Assembly (NCBI GenBank): GCA_023150565.1
Contig: JAKLKR010000019.1
Span: 1-40,083 of the forward strand
DNA from: Planctomycetota bacterium
GTDB taxonomy: Bacteria; Planctomycetota; UBA11346
DNA length: 40,083 nucleotides
Direction of reading: 5' to 3'
A program made the position numbers and the translations under genes. Below the pieces are notes generated by a model. It was not told the origin of the DNA and searched no databases. It saw only the letters and a program-made list of their open reading frames with translations. Every line of letters begins with the position of its first letter. The stretch's first letter is position 1. Of the stretch, positions 23,401 through 31,495 are shown piece by piece.

Positions 23401-24690
23401 TCAGCCCAGCGGCGGCAGGATCGCCCCGTGGGCGGCGAGCAGGGCGCGCGCCTCGGCGATCGGAACCGCGCGCGGGTCGCAGCCGCTGCGGGCGGCGAGG
23501 GCGGCGAGGGCGCCGGCGGCCTGGCCGGTGGCCATGCAGGTGGCCTGCACGCGCAGCGCCGAGTTGGCCAGGCGGTCGCTCGCCAGGCAGCGCCCCGCCA
23601 CCAGCAGGCGGGCGGTACCACGCGGCAGCAGGGCCGCGCGCGGCACGCTCGGCACCACTCCTTCGGCGAGCGGGCGCAGGTCGAGGCCGTCGGCATGGGC
23701 GGTGTGCAGGTCGATGGGATAGAAGGCGTGGCAGAGGCCGTCGGGCCAGCAGCGCCCGGCGAGGTAGTCGGCGGCCGTGACCACGCCCTCGCCGACGATG
23801 GTGGCGGTCTCGCGCACGCCGCATTCGCCCGCCGCCCACAGGATGCGCAGGCCCTCGGCGCCGGGCTGGGCGCGCATGAAGCGGTAGGCGCGCAGCAGGG
23901 CGGCGCGGCCCTCCAGCTCGGCGCGGGTGTGGCCGGCGCTGTCGACCGCTCGGATGCCGTGCTGGTGGTTGCTGTTGTCGCCGGCGCGGCGCAGCCAGCC
24001 GAGGGGATCGACCCGGCGGGGGTCGTAGCCGAAGTCGGTCGCGCGCAGCCGGCCCTCGTCCACCGCGCGCCGGGCCGCCGCCTCCACCGCGGCGGCGTCG
24101 AGGCGCTCGGGGTCGACCCCGCCCACCCGGTACATCATGGTGGTGGGCTGGGTCTCGGCCGGCTGCACCAGCTGAGCCCCGGCCAGGGCCGCCAGGTCGG
24201 CGTCGCCGCTGCAGTCGATCAGCACCGCGGCGGTGGTCGCCACCAGGCCGCGACGGGTGCACAGCTCCAGCCGCCAGCCGTTGGCGGTGGCCTCGGCGCG
24301 CGCCGGCATGGCGTGCAGCAGCGGCGCGACCCCGGACGCCGCCAGCTCCTCGGCGCACAGGGCGGCGTAGATCGCCGGGTCGAGGCGCACCTGGTGCTGC
24401 CAGTGGCGCTGCGGCGGGGAGGCGAAGTCGGGCAGGGTCCCGCCGCTCTCGGCCACCGTGCGCGCCACCAGCTCCCAGCCGATGCCGGCGATCACCTGGC
24501 GGCCCCAGGCATGGAACAGACCGGGGAAGGGCACCCCGCCCACGGTGATGGTCCCCCCCAGGGAGCCGGTGCGCTCCACCAGCAGGGTGCGCGCCCCGGC
24601 GCGCGCCGCCTGCACCGCGGCAGGGACCCCGGCGGTGCCGGCTCCCACCACCACCACATCCCAGGGCTGCGCGAGCTGCGTGCTGTCCAT
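23401..24690 (-). CDS. FAD-dependent oxidoreductase (FAD_oxidored type)
   Basis: The protein is 429 residues. The N-terminal dinucleotide fold VVVVGAGTAGVPAAVQAARA carries GxGxxG, followed by LLVERTGSLGGTITVGGV, the glycine-rich stretch typical of the FAD_oxidored group. LIDCSGDADLAALAGA in the middle and RLLVAGRCLASDRLANSALR plus CMATGQAAGALAALAA near the end are the other conserved blocks of the family. Family members are flavoproteins that oxidise unknown, often sugar-related, substrates; some are exported, but no signal peptide is present here, so it is cytoplasmic. It lies 70 bp downstream of the GH99-like gene on the same strand. That pairing and the divergent AraC regulator suggest a shared sugar pathway, which is inference. 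I chose the ATG at 24690 over an in-frame upstream start at 24726 because it leaves only the residues needed before the Rossmann strand. Confidence 0.85.
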   Translation of the reverse strand: MDSTQLAQPWDVVVVGAGTAGVPAAVQAARAGARTLLVERTGSLGGTITVGGVPFPGLFHAWGRQVIAGIGWELVARTVAESGGTLPDFASPPQRHWQHQVRLDPAIYAALCAEELAASGVAPLLHAMPARAEATANGWRLELCTRRGLVATTAAVLIDCSGDADLAALAGAQLVQPAETQPTTMMYRVGGVDPERLDAAAVEAAARRAVDEGRLRATDFGYDPRRVDPLGWLRRAGDNSNHQHGIRAVDSAGHTRAELEGRAALLRAYRFMRAQPGAEGLRILWAAGECGVRETATIVGEGVVTAADYLAGRCWPDGLCHAFYPIDLHTAHADGLDLRPLAEGVVPSVPRAALLPRGTARLLVAGRCLASDRLANSALRVQATCMATGQAAGALAALAARSGCDPRAVPIAEARALLAAHGAILPPLG

Positions 24691-24760
24691 GGCGCGATCC
24701 TGCCGCCGCGGCCGCACCCGGGCCATCGGCCATGTCGGGGATTCCGCCGGGGATGTCTGC

Positions 24761-25918
24761 TCAGCCGCCGCGCCGGGCCCCGGCGCCGAACACCGCCCGC
24801 ACCTGCTCCAGCCAGGCGGTGCCGTGCACCGTGTCCGGCAGCAGGTAGCTGCCCTCGGTCCACTCGTTCCAGGCGTTGAGCGTCACCAGCGGGCGGGCCT
24901 CGGGCCCGGCCAGGGCGAAGTCGCGCGCGCGCTCCAGGGCGGCGCGGAAGGCGGCCGGGGTGTTGCCTTCCAGGATGGGGGTGAAGGGGTAGCCGCAGGG
25001 GCCGTAGCCGTCGCTCTGGACGGTGCGCGGGCTGGGGTCCCAGCCCATGCTGACGTTGGGCTGGTAGGGCACCGCGAAGGCGGCGCGGTTGCGTTCCCAG
25101 GTGCGGTAGTTGGCCTCGGCCACCGTCTGGTACGAGCCGCGCGGGAACGCGCCGCCCCAGTCCTCGACGTGGTGGACCCAGGCATAGGTGCCGACGCTGG
25201 CCAGCCCCAGGCGCTCCACCGTCTCGAGCCGGGCGCGCGCGCCCTGGGCCTGCTCGCTGGGCAGCACCGCCACGCTCCACACCGAGCCGTTGAGATGGAT
25301 GTCGGGGAAGCCGGCGGCGCGCACCCGTTTGCGCAGGTCGGCCACCGCCGCCGCCGCCGCGTCGATCCCGCCCAGGCCGTTCACGAAGGTGCCGAGTTCG
25401 TAGATGGTCAGGTAGGGGCAGCCATCGACCTTGTAGTAGTTGGGCTGGTGGAAGTAGTGCGCGATGGCGTAGTCGGTGCAGGCGCGGAATTCCGCGGCAT
25501 CCACCGCGCCGCGCGCCAGCAGCGCAGGCCGGTTGACGAACTTGGCGGGATGGATGTCGAGCCAGTCGTGGTTGGCCCACATCAGGGCGAAGCGCATGCG
25601 TGCGCGGTTGGGGGCGCGCAGGAAGCCCTGTTCCAGCTGGTCGGCGAGGTAGGGCCGGTTGCCGTACCAGTACCAGTCATAGAGGAACACGTCGAGGCCG
25701 TGGTCGGCGGCGAGGTCGATCTCGCGCGCCGCCCAGGCCGGATCGGCCTCGTCGAAATGGCCCCAGGCCGGCACGATCGGCTGCTGGTGGCCGGGGAAGC
25801 GCGGGCGCGCCGCCTTCACCAGCTCCCACTCCGTCCAGCCGGCGCCATGCCACTCCTCGTTGCGCGCATCGCGGTGCCAGTTGGGGAAGTAGTAGGCGGC
25901 GACATCGCAGCGGCGCAT
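24761..25918 (-). CDS. Glycoside hydrolase 99-like / WbsX-family protein
   Basis: The protein is 385 residues and full length. It begins with the family hallmark DVAAYYFPNWHRDARNEEWH, then GWTEWELVKAARPRFPGHQQ, and continues with IDLAADHGLDVFLYDWYWYG, FALMWANHDWLDIH and the late LVTLNAWNEWTEGSYLLPD, which carries the conserved Asn-Glu pair. WbsX-like proteins have a TIM-barrel resembling GH99 endo-mannosidases and occur in O-antigen clusters and in planctomycete sugar loci; the activity of most is undefined. No signal peptide is present, so it is either cytoplasmic or exported by other means. It is the first gene of a minus-strand transcript and faces the AraC-cupin regulator, with a candidate operator between them. 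Confidence 0.85.
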   Translation of the reverse strand: MRRCDVAAYYFPNWHRDARNEEWHGAGWTEWELVKAARPRFPGHQQPIVPAWGHFDEADPAWAAREIDLAADHGLDVFLYDWYWYGNRPYLADQLEQGFLRAPNRARMRFALMWANHDWLDIHPAKFVNRPALLARGAVDAAEFRACTDYAIAHYFHQPNYYKVDGCPYLTIYELGTFVNGLGGIDAAAAAVADLRKRVRAAGFPDIHLNGSVWSVAVLPSEQAQGARARLETVERLGLASVGTYAWVHHVEDWGGAFPRGSYQTVAEANYRTWERNRAAFAVPYQPNVSMGWDPSPRTVQSDGYGPCGYPFTPILEGNTPAAFRAALERARDFALAGPEARPLVTLNAWNEWTEGSYLLPDTVHGTAWLEQVRAVFGAGARRGG

Positions 25919-25936
25919 GGCGGATCTCCGCCCGCC

Positions 25937-25990
25937 ATGCTAGCCGCCGCCGCGCCGCCGGCTTGCCTGCCAGCGGCCGGCGCTTGCCTG
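25937..25990. promoter_or_regulatory. Candidate AraC operator: two 9-bp direct repeats 21 bp apart over a weak promoter
   Basis: GCTTGCCTG occurs at 25961-25969 and again at 25982-25990, a 21-bp start-to-start distance (two helical turns), as in classical AraC half-site pairs. On the minus strand TAGCAT (25942-25937) could be a -10 box for the GH99-like gene; 17 bp upstream, the -35 position overlaps the nearer repeat, as expected for a class II activator site. The regulator gene at 26026 is adjacent. Confidence 0.45.
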
Positions 25991-26025
25991 GTTGCGGAGC
26001 CGCCGCCAGGGCCGGATGCTCCGCC

Positions 26026-26910
26026 ATGGGCCTTCCCGCACCGTGGCCGACCGAGCAGCTGTTCGCCCGTGGCGGCGCGACCCTGAGCGCGCACCTGCAC
26101 GGCATCGACGGCTTCCTGCCGCCGCATTCCCACACCTTCGCCGAGCTGGTGGTGGTGCTGGGCGGGCGCGGGGTGCAGCGCTCGGCGGAGGGAGACCGCG
26201 CGCTCGCCGCCGGCGACCTGCTGCTGCTGCCGCCCGGGGTGTGGCATGCCTACCGCAGCGACGGCCTGCGCCTGCTCGACTGCTGCCTGGGGCTCGACCT
26301 GCTGCACCAGGGCCTGGGCTGGATGGCCCAGGATCCGGCCAGCGCCGGGTTGTGGGCGGCGCTGGCCGCCGCCGGCCCGGCGCCGCGCCTGCGCACCGCC
26401 ACCCTCGATGCGGCCCAGCTCGCCGCCGCCACCGCCACCGGGCGCGCGCTCGAGGCGGTGACCTGGCAGCGCACCCCGCCCGCGCTCACCGCCATCGCCC
26501 GCCTGTGCGACCTGCTCGCGGTGCTGGCCCCGGCGGTGCCCGCCGCCACCGCCCACCACCCCGGCGCCCCCACCGTGCTGGCGGGCGGCTGCCGGGCCCT
26601 GATGGAGCAGGACCTCGCCCGGGCGTGGACGCTCACCGGCCTGGCGCGCCGCCTGGGCTGCGACCGCACCCACCTGGCGCGGCTGTTCCGCCGCGACCAC
26701 GGCCTGCCGCCGATGGCCTGGCTGGCGCAGCGCCGCGCCGAGCGCGCCGCCGAGCTGCTCGCCTCGACCGACTGGCCGATCGCGCGGGTGGCGGCGGCGG
26801 TGGGCTGGCCGCAGCCGCACCACTTCGCGCGCCGCTTCCGCCAATGCCACGGGATCAGCGCCAGCGCCTGGCGCGCGCGCGCCGCCGGTCAGGGCGCGGT
26901 CACGGCCTGA
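26026..26910 (+). CDS. AraC-family regulator with N-terminal cupin sensor
   Basis: The protein is 294 residues from the ATG at 26026. Residues about 10-100 form a cupin-like sensor with the HSHTFAELVVVLGGRG block (family motif HxH...E) and the following GDLLLLPPGVWHAYR strand. The C-terminal 100 residues carry two helix-turn-helices, LTGLARRLGCDRTHLARLF and WPIARVAAAVGWPQPHHFAR, followed by F-x2-CHGISASAW. It is a typical sugar-responsive cytoplasmic activator. It is divergent from the GH99-like/FAD oxidoreductase genes with 107 bp between start codons, making it their probable regulator. Its 3' end overlaps the convergent phosphodiesterase gene by 11 bp. Confidence 0.87.
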   Translation: MGLPAPWPTEQLFARGGATLSAHLHGIDGFLPPHSHTFAELVVVLGGRGVQRSAEGDRALAAGDLLLLPPGVWHAYRSDGLRLLDCCLGLDLLHQGLGWMAQDPASAGLWAALAAAGPAPRLRTATLDAAQLAAATATGRALEAVTWQRTPPALTAIARLCDLLAVLAPAVPAATAHHPGAPTVLAGGCRALMEQDLARAWTLTGLARRLGCDRTHLARLFRRDHGLPPMAWLAQRRAERAAELLASTDWPIARVAAAVGWPQPHHFARRFRQCHGISASAWRARAAGQGAVTA

Positions 26911-27649
26911 TCTTGTCGATGGCATCGACCGCGATGCCGTCCACCCCCCAGGCGAGCAGGGTGGCGGCGCGGGCGGGGTCGTCGACCGTCCAGGCGAGCA
27001 GCGCGACGCCCTCGGCGTGGGCCTCGGCCACCCGCTCGGGGGTGACCAGGGTGTGGTCGATGTCGAGGGCGGTGGCGCGCGCCGCCGCCAGCCGCGCCCG
27101 CCAGTCGGCCGGCCAGGGGTTCTGCTCATTCCACGGGCAGCCCAGCAGCAGCGCGCGCGGGATATGCGGCGCCGCCTCGGCGGCGGCCACCAGCGCCTCG
27201 CTGGTGAAGGAGATGAACATCGGCGGCTGGCCGCGCCACACCCGCGCCACCAGCTCGGCGCAGGTGCGGCCGAGCCGGCGGGGATCCTGCCCGGCGCCGC
27301 CCTTGAGCTCGATCAGCGCCTGCTGGCCGTCGGCCTGCCAGGCGGCGATGGCCTGTTCCAGGGTGGGGATGCGGGTGCCGGCGAAGCGCGGGTGGAACCA
27401 CGCCCCGGCATCGAGCCCGGCAAGCTGGGCGAGGGTGTGGTCGATGACCCGGCCACGGCCGCCGGCGGTGCGCTCGAGGGTGTCGTCGTGCATCAGCACC
27501 GGCACCCCGTCGGCGGTCAGCACCACGTCGCACTCGATGCCGCGGTAACCGCGTCGCGCCGCCTCGGCGAAGGCGGGCAGGGTGTTCTCGGGCGCCAGGT
27601 GGGCGCCGCCGCGGTGGGCGATCAGGCGGGGGTAGGGCCAGGTGGACAT
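26900..27649 (-). CDS. Glycerophosphodiester phosphodiesterase
   Basis: The protein is 249 residues, the usual size of the cytoplasmic UgpQ-like form, with no signal peptide. The N-terminus LIAHRGGAHLAPENTLPAF holds the first catalytic His and the PENT motif. Next come GIECDVVLTADGVPVLMHDD, with the metal-binding Glu/Asp and the second catalytic His, and LERTAGGRGRVIDHTLAQL. Later segments include ALIELKGGAGQD, and VALLAWTVDDPARAATLLAW with GVDGIAVDAID at the C-terminus. All recognised GDPD residues are present, so it should hydrolyse glycerophosphodiesters to glycerol 3-phosphate and an alcohol. It is followed upstream, on the same strand, by a 129-bp gap and the TrmB-type regulator; no direct link between them is evident. 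Confidence 0.92.
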   Translation of the reverse strand: MSTWPYPRLIAHRGGAHLAPENTLPAFAEAARRGYRGIECDVVLTADGVPVLMHDDTLERTAGGRGRVIDHTLAQLAGLDAGAWFHPRFAGTRIPTLEQAIAAWQADGQQALIELKGGAGQDPRRLGRTCAELVARVWRGQPPMFISFTSEALVAAAEAAPHIPRALLLGCPWNEQNPWPADWRARLAAARATALDIDHTLVTPERVAEAHAEGVALLAWTVDDPARAATLLAWGVDGIAVDAIDKIRP

Positions 27650-27778
27650 GGGCGGACTCCGGTGGCGATCATGGTGCCGCCGCCGCCGGGCTTGGGCGGG
27701 GCCCGGCAGGACGACGCAAGCGACTGTGCGGCAAGGCCCGCCCGGCGGCCGCTGTCGGCGGCCGGCGACGACGCGGGA

Positions 27779-28522
27779 TCACGGCCGGGCCACCGTCCAC
27801 AGCGCGTCCCACACCAGCCGCAGCAGCGCGCTCAGCCCCTCGCTCTCGACCACCATGCCGTAGCTCTCGCGGCTGGAGGAGGTGATGGCGATGCGGCGGT
27901 CATAGATGAACAGGCCGGACAGCCCGTCGCCCGGGGTGATGTCGAGGAAGCGCGCCTGGCGCAGCCAGCGCTCGCCGTCGGCCAGGCAGGGCAGCGCCAC
28001 CTCGTGCGAGCGCCAGCGGATCGACAGCGAGCGGATGCCCTTGGCCACCCGCCGGCGCACGTAGTCCTTGAGGTAGGCCTCGCCCATCGCCGCCAGCATC
28101 TCGCTCGAACCGCCGAAATAGCGGTACTCGCGGTCGCGGGTGGTGAGCAGGTCCTCGTGCACCTGGCGCACCCCCTCGACCCCCTCGCGGTAGATCAGGC
28201 GCGGGCGGGTGCCGACCGCGGTGGTGACCAGGGCCTGGAGGTCGGGCAGCAGGTCCTTGAGCCGGCGCTGGCGCTCGGCCGCCTCGTCGAGCAGGCGCTC
28301 GGGCGGGGCGGCGGTGTAGACGCGCCGGCGCCCCGCCACCGCGCGGGTGGCGAGCCCGCGCGCGCACAGGTCCTCGAGCGCCTCGTAGGCGGTGGGGCGC
28401 TTGACCTCGGCCTGCTGCGCGATCTGCGCCGGGGTGGCCCCGCCCAGGCGCAGCAGGGCGACATAGACCCGCGCCTGGCGCGTCGACAATCCGGCTTCCT
28501 GCAGCTGCGGGATGAGATCCAT
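27779..28522 (-). CDS. TrmB-family transcriptional regulator
   Basis: The protein is 247 residues. The N-terminal winged helix-turn-helix is typical: LQEAGLSTRQARVYVALLRL, then AQIAQQAEVKRPTAYEALED and LCARGLATRAVAGRRRVYTA. A coiled-coil linker follows (about 70-100), and the C-terminal part (about 105-247; LIYREGVEGVRQVHEDLL ... YRYFGGSSEML ... GLFIYDRRIAITSS) is the phospholipase-D-like sensor seen in TrmB relatives. Such proteins often regulate sugar uptake in archaea and occur in some bacteria; the ligand is not predictable. The leader contains an inverted GGCGCC-AGCC-GGCGCC (28536-28551) and the palindrome AGCTGCAGCT (28558-28567), which are possible autoregulatory sites. It lies downstream of the esterase gene on the same strand but is separated by 248 bp of repeats. 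Confidence 0.87.
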   Translation of the reverse strand: MDLIPQLQEAGLSTRQARVYVALLRLGGATPAQIAQQAEVKRPTAYEALEDLCARGLATRAVAGRRRVYTAAPPERLLDEAAERQRRLKDLLPDLQALVTTAVGTRPRLIYREGVEGVRQVHEDLLTTRDREYRYFGGSSEMLAAMGEAYLKDYVRRRVAKGIRSLSIRWRSHEVALPCLADGERWLRQARFLDITPGDGLSGLFIYDRRIAITSSSRESYGMVVESEGLSALLRLVWDALWTVARP

Positions 28523-28615
28523 GACCCCACGGTAGGGCGCCAGCCGGCGCCACCAAGAGCTGCAGCTTTCTTCCCTGGGAGTTCCAGACCGGGCCAGCGG
28601 ACGTCAGCACGGTGC

Positions 28616-28686
28616 CCCGGGAGCGCGGCCCTCTGGGCCGCTCTTCGGCTTTCCCCAAGAGCGGCCCGGAGGGCCGCGCTCCCGGG
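28616..28686. repeat. 30-bp inverted repeat forming a long hairpin
   Basis: The left arm 28616-28645 (CCCGGGAGCGCGGCCCTC...) and right arm 28657-28686 are complementary over 30 bp with one mismatch, around an 11-nt loop (CGGCTTTCCCC). Next to it, CCGGCGT-cgc-ACGCCGG (28694-28710) is a second hairpin and is followed by the 15-mer CGGTCCCAGGGGCGC, also present in the element at 3944. It is a dispersed-repeat type of structure in the gap between the TrmB and esterase genes. Confidence 0.7.
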
Positions 28687-28750
28687 CCCGCATCCGGCGT
28701 CGCACGCCGGCGGTCCCAGGGGCGCTCCGCCATTTCGTGCGCTCTGCGCG

Positions 28751-28770
28751 ATCCGCTCTCGCCAGCGGAT
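28751..28770 (-). terminator. Short hairpin directly after the esterase stop codon
   Basis: ATCCGCT and AGCGGAT form a 7-bp stem around a 6-nt loop, directly abutting the stop codon of the minus-strand esterase gene at 28771. No T-run follows, so it would be at most a Rho-assisted or RNA-stabilising end. Confidence 0.35.
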
Positions 28771-30699
28771 TCAGCGGTCGGAGCGGAACGGCGAGGCCGG
28801 CATGCCGGCCTGGTCGTAGAGCGTCACCGGCGGGTTCTCGGCCCAGCCATAGCGCACCGCCACCGGCGCCGCCACCGCGGGCGCCTCCACCAGCAGGGCG
28901 TCGCCCGCGACCCGCGCCTGGGCGTGGTGCCAGGCGCCGTCGGCGCCGCGCACGGCGAAGCCGCTGGGCCCGCCCGCACGCACCTCCAGCCGGCCGTGCA
29001 CGCGGGTGAAGCGCACGCGCATGGCGGCGCCGGCGCGCTCGGCGGCGGCGAACAGCGGCCCGCCGGCGTCCTCGCGCCCATAGGCCACCCCCAGGGCGGC
29101 GTGCGCGGCGCGCTCGCCCACCTCGCGCTTGCGGCGCGGATGCACATCGCCGGCGTCGCCGAGGTCGGTGGTCACCGCCAGGCCCACCGCCGGCACCTCG
29201 CGCGCCACCGCCGCCTGGGCCTCGCGCACGGCGCCGAACCACAGCGGCTCCTGCACCGGCGCCGGCACCGCGGCGCCGAAGGCGGGCAGCTGCACCACCA
29301 CGACGGGCAGGCGCGGGGCGGCGAAGCGGGCGCGCCACTCGGCGATCAGCGCGGTGAGCAGGCGCTGGTAGTCCGGGCTGCCGGAATCCTGCTCGCCCTG
29401 GTACCACACCGCGCCGGCGAAGGCGAAGGGCGCCAGCGGGGCGATGCCGCCGTTCCACAGCAGGGTGGGCGACACCGGGCCGCCCTGGAACACCAGCGGC
29501 GGCTTGGCCGGCAGCGCGGCGGCGGTGGCGGCCTGGGCCAGGCGCCAGGTGCCGTCCAGGGGCACGGCGGCCTGGCCGGCGGGCTCCAACCGCCAGTCGC
29601 CGGCCGCGCCCAGGGCCTGGCCCTGGCCGGCGCGGGCGAGGATGCGGATGGCGATGCGGTTGACGCCCGCGCGCAGGGAGCCGGCGGGCAGGGGATAGGG
29701 GCGCGGCAGGGTCCAGCCGGCGGTCTCGCCCACCGGCACGCCGTTGACGTAGGTGGTCTCCTCGTCGGCGATGGCGCCCAGGCGCAGCCAGCCGCCCAGG
29801 CCGGCGGCCGCCGCCGGCAGCTCGACGTCGCGCACCAGCCAGGCCACCCCGCCGGCGCTCCAGCGCCCGGGCACCGCCAGGTCCTGCGCCACCGGCAGGG
29901 CGGCGCCCGGCTGCATCCAGCCGGCGGCGGTGCCGGGGTCGTTGGCCGCCCACCAGGCCTGCACGCGCGCGCGCTCCTGCGCCTGCACGCTGGCGCCGCC
30001 ACCGGCCTCGACCGCGGCGAGCGGACGCAGGGCGGCCAGCTCGTCGGCATAGAGGCCGAGGCGCTCCAGGCTCGCGGCCGGCATCCAGCCGCGGATGTTG
30101 GAGCCGGCCCAGGCGCAGCTCACCAGCCCGACCGGGATCTTCAGTTCGGCCGCCAGGGTGCGGCCGGTGAACCAGGCCACCGCCGAAAAGCCGCCGGTGG
30201 TGTGCGGCGCCGGCAGGGCCCAGGCCAGGGGATCGCCCGCCGGCACCGCGCGCGGGGTGCCGGCGGCGCGATGGCCGAGGTGGAGCAGGCGCAGGTTCCC
30301 GGCCGCGGCGGCGGCGCCGGCGATCTCCTGGGCGCCGCCCTCGGCGCCGCCCAGGCCCATCTCCATGTTCGACTGCCCGGAGAACAACCACACGTCGCCC
30401 ACCAGCACGTCCTGGCACACCACCCGCGCCGGGCCATCGACCACCAGCTGGTGCGGGCCGCCGGCGGGGATGGGGCCGAGCGCGGCCTGCCAGCGCCCGT
30501 CGGCGCCCGCCACCGCCTCGGCCCGGGCCCCGGCCAGGGTGAGGGTCAGGCGCGCCCCCGGGGCGGCCCAGCCCCACACCGGCGCGGCGCGCTCGCGCGG
30601 GAACACCATGTGGTCGGCGAACAGGGGATGGAGCAGCGGCAGCGGCTCGGCCGCCAGCGCGACCGCGGCGGCGCAGGCCAGGGCAAGGGGTCTGATCAT
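28771..30699 (-). CDS. Sialate O-acetylesterase-like SGNH hydrolase, exported
   Basis: The protein is 642 residues with signal peptide [18 protein letters not shown]. After the N-terminal beta domain ([20 protein letters not shown], the usual opening of this family) comes the nucleophile block [12 protein letters not shown] (about residues 113-124). A beta-sandwich is inserted near 255-400 ([20 protein letters not shown] ... [10 protein letters not shown]), then [11 protein letters not shown] and the catalytic Asp/His block [10 protein letters not shown]. The active-site Ser, Asp and His are all present. It should remove acetyl or similar ester groups from extracellular glycans. Its ATG overlaps the stop of the prepilin-like gene by 4 bp, so the two are translated together, and a GntR/LacI-type regulator is divergent upstream. 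Confidence 0.88.
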   Translation of the reverse strand: MIRPLALACAAAVALAAEPLPLLHPLFADHMVFPRERAAPVWGWAAPGARLTLTLAGARAEAVAGADGRWQAALGPIPAGGPHQLVVDGPARVVCQDVLVGDVWLFSGQSNMEMGLGGAEGGAQEIAGAAAAAGNLRLLHLGHRAAGTPRAVPAGDPLAWALPAPHTTGGFSAVAWFTGRTLAAELKIPVGLVSCAWAGSNIRGWMPAASLERLGLYADELAALRPLAAVEAGGGASVQAQERARVQAWWAANDPGTAAGWMQPGAALPVAQDLAVPGRWSAGGVAWLVRDVELPAAAAGLGGWLRLGAIADEETTYVNGVPVGETAGWTLPRPYPLPAGSLRAGVNRIAIRILARAGQGQALGAAGDWRLEPAGQAAVPLDGTWRLAQAATAAALPAKPPLVFQGGPVSPTLLWNGGIAPLAPFAFAGAVWYQGEQDSGSPDYQRLLTALIAEWRARFAAPRLPVVVVQLPAFGAAVPAPVQEPLWFGAVREAQAAVAREVPAVGLAVTTDLGDAGDVHPRRKREVGERAAHAALGVAYGREDAGGPLFAAAERAGAAMRVRFTRVHGRLEVRAGGPSGFAVRGADGAWHHAQARVAGDALLVEAPAVAAPVAVRYGWAENPPVTLYDQAGMPASPFRSDR

Positions 30700-31403
30700 G
30701 GGGTGGTGTGCCGCCACACGTCGTCGGCATTGGCCTTGAGGTCGCTCCACAGCGCGCTCCCGACGTGGCCATCGTAGTAGGCGAGGTTGCTGCGCTTGCC
30801 GCCGCCATGGCGCGGCGAACAGGCGTGGTTGGCGGCCCAGGGGGTGTCGAGCGGACACCAGAAGCCGGCCCAGGGCCGGGCCGGGGTCAGCGCGGCGTCC
30901 TCGCAATCGGCGATGAATCCGCGGCTGGATGGCCGCGAAACCTGGCTGCGGCGCAGGGTGGCGGCACCGTTGAACGGGTAGTAGATGCCGTGACTGCTTT
31001 CCAGCACCCCATACCCGCCGCCATAGCCCGCCGACAGCTGGGGCTTGGTCACCGCCGGGCAGCGCCACACCCCGCCCTGGGCGTTGCCCCAGCCGGCATT
31101 GCCCGGCTTCCAGCCGTTGGCGGCGACCTCGAGGTAGCCGCCCTGGTCGAGCAGGTTGGTGTAGAAGGTGAACTGGATCGGCGACCCCATCACGGTGGTG
31201 AGGTTGAACGCCGGCAGCACGTCCTCGTTGTCGTCGGCGTAGGCCTGGAAGGCGAGGCCGATCTGGCGCAGGTTGCTGGCGCAGGCGGCCCCGCGCGCGG
31301 CCTCGCGCACCATGGTCACCGCCGGCAGCAGCATGCCGGCGAGGATCGCCACGATGGCGATGACCACCAGCAGCTCGATCAGGGTGAAGGCGGTGCGGCG
31401 CAT
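30696..31403 (-). CDS. Second prepilin-like protein of the DUF1559 (H-X9-DG) class
   Basis: The protein is 235 residues from the ATG at 31403 (a longer in-frame start at 31457 would place 18 extra residues before the leader and is unlikely). The leader [20 protein letters not shown] is a near copy of that in the gene at 11857, followed by [20 protein letters not shown] and [20 protein letters not shown]. The C-terminal pattern is [15 protein letters not shown]. It should be processed by prepilin peptidase and exposed outside the cytoplasmic membrane. It is coupled to the esterase gene through an ATGA overlap, the tightest link in the window between a pseudopilin and a sugar enzyme. Outside the first 60 residues it shares little with the other copy, so the outer domains have diverged. 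Confidence 0.88.
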   Translation of the reverse strand: MRRTAFTLIELLVVIAIVAILAGMLLPAVTMVREAARGAACASNLRQIGLAFQAYADDNEDVLPAFNLTTVMGSPIQFTFYTNLLDQGGYLEVAANGWKPGNAGWGNAQGGVWRCPAVTKPQLSAGYGGGYGVLESSHGIYYPFNGAATLRRSQVSRPSSRGFIADCEDAALTPARPWAGFWCPLDTPWAANHACSPRHGGGKRSNLAYYDGHVGSALWSDLKANADDVWRHTTP

Positions 31404-31448
31404 GGGGACCTGCTCCACCCCAGCATAGCCCGCAACGCGGCCGCGGGG

Positions 31449-31460
31449 GGATTCCAATCC
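31449..31460. promoter_or_regulatory. Palindrome GGATT-CC-AATCC in a divergent promoter region
   Basis: The arms GGATT/AATCC are exact complements with a 2-nt centre, 35 bp before the GTG of the GntR/LacI-type regulator and 46 bp before the prepilin-like ATG on the other strand. It is the right size and place for a dimeric repressor operator controlling both directions. Confidence 0.4.
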
Positions 31461-31495
31461 TTGCTATAGGAGGCGCCGCCGGGAGCGTCGCCAGG

